Positions 63,704 through 64,000 of a stretch of DNA of 64,000 bases are shown here, piece after piece. The position numbers and the translations under genes are program-made. The stretch comes from Meconema thalassinum (lineage: Eukaryota > Arthropoda > Insecta > Orthoptera > Tettigoniidae). Every line of letters starts with the position of its first letter. Position 1 is the first letter of the stretch. Location: assembly GCA_946902985.2 (NCBI GenBank), contig OX336389.2, forward strand, positions 278,983,527-279,047,526. Direction: 5' to 3'. The notes below the pieces were generated by a model. The model had not been told where the DNA came from. It did not search any database and saw only the letters and a list, made by a program, of their open reading frames with translations.

Positions 63704-64000
63704 GCATCTCTTGGTCTCTTAACAAAAATTACAGTTTCGAATGGCCGACTCTCAATTTAAGAAACACATTCTACACATTTCATTCTATTAGGGAGGCCAC
63801 TATTTAGCAGTAGAACGCGTGGACTAACAATAGTTTACCCTTTGAGAGACGAATGACTCGTGGCATGCAGCGCACTCCCAGCTGACCAGGGCGACTGGCA
63901 GGCAGTCAAGGACTGTGTTAAATAGTAAAGAGGTAACAATTGTCCCGCCAGCAGGTGAGACAAGTACCAGCTGTCGAGATGGGCCCAGTCAGTGACCAGG
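63704..64000. other. Unassigned end of window
   Basis: No gene or repeat recognised; moderately GC-rich from 63820. Confidence 0.4.

Overview
The window looks like eukaryotic nuclear DNA from a large, repeat-rich insect genome. The mixture of tRNA-headed SINEs, RTE, CR1 and Jockey-like LINEs, a Ty3/gypsy LTR element, Tc1/mariner, hAT, MULE, Transib-like and Helitron-like DNA elements and AT-rich filler supports this. The SINE types suggest Orthoptera (katydid or Mormon-cricket-like), but that is a guess from general knowledge, not a search. I see no conventional host gene. The only protein-coding unit that reads as fully intact is a Mutator-like (MULE) transposase at 30963-32345.

Informal SINE names used here: SINE-1 (A box TGGTATAGTGG, B box GGTTCGATTCC; about 380 bp), SINE-2 (head ACCGACAGCAGTGGC; about 320-370 bp), SINE-3 (head CTTAGGCGGCAGC; about 340 bp), SINE-4 (3' part with CAGCTCCCAGACACC), SINE-5 (A-rich 3' end ending near CATACGCTAAAA), SINE-6 (about 480 bp, A-rich tail), SINE-7 ((ATT)n tail). 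SINE-1, -2, -4, -5 and -6 share one central domain (TGGTTTTCCGTGGTTTCCC ... GGCAAATGC ... GGCCACGGCCGC).

Layout. 0-15 kb: SINEs, a 69-bp minisatellite, a non-autonomous Transib-like element with RSS-like ends (3981-4790) inside a SINE-3, a Jockey-like LINE end, two Helitron-like 3' ends, and a hAT element (12987-13674). 15-23 kb: a nearly complete RTE ORF (minus strand, two frameshifts), a MITE, LINE 3' fragments with a nested hAT, and a 793-bp foldback element ending CAG/CTG and flanked by TA. 23-30 kb: nested SINEs, a broken THAP-domain fragment and a 30-bp minisatellite. 30.6-32.7 kb: an intact MULE with 9-bp target duplication. 33.8-37.4 kb: a Tc1-type element inserted in a mariner, with a MITE inside the Tc1, then a second decayed RTE. 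38-46 kb: a TA-flanked transposon, a recent 222-bp duplication, a foldback MITE and a palindrome plus about 440-bp tandem repeats. 46.4-52 kb: a CR1-like LINE that split a SINE-1 and itself carries an internal duplication and a 1588-bp LTR-like insertion. 52.56-54.15 kb: a 64-bp satellite. 55.1-63.34 kb: an internally deleted Ty3/gypsy element with both LTRs, 4-bp target duplication and a hAT in its 3' LTR.

The genes do not form a host pathway. The window is a record of successive transposition: many insertions are nested with readable target-site duplications, so their relative order can be told. Boundaries are read by eye. Family names rest on protein motifs, termini and duplications, not on database matches.
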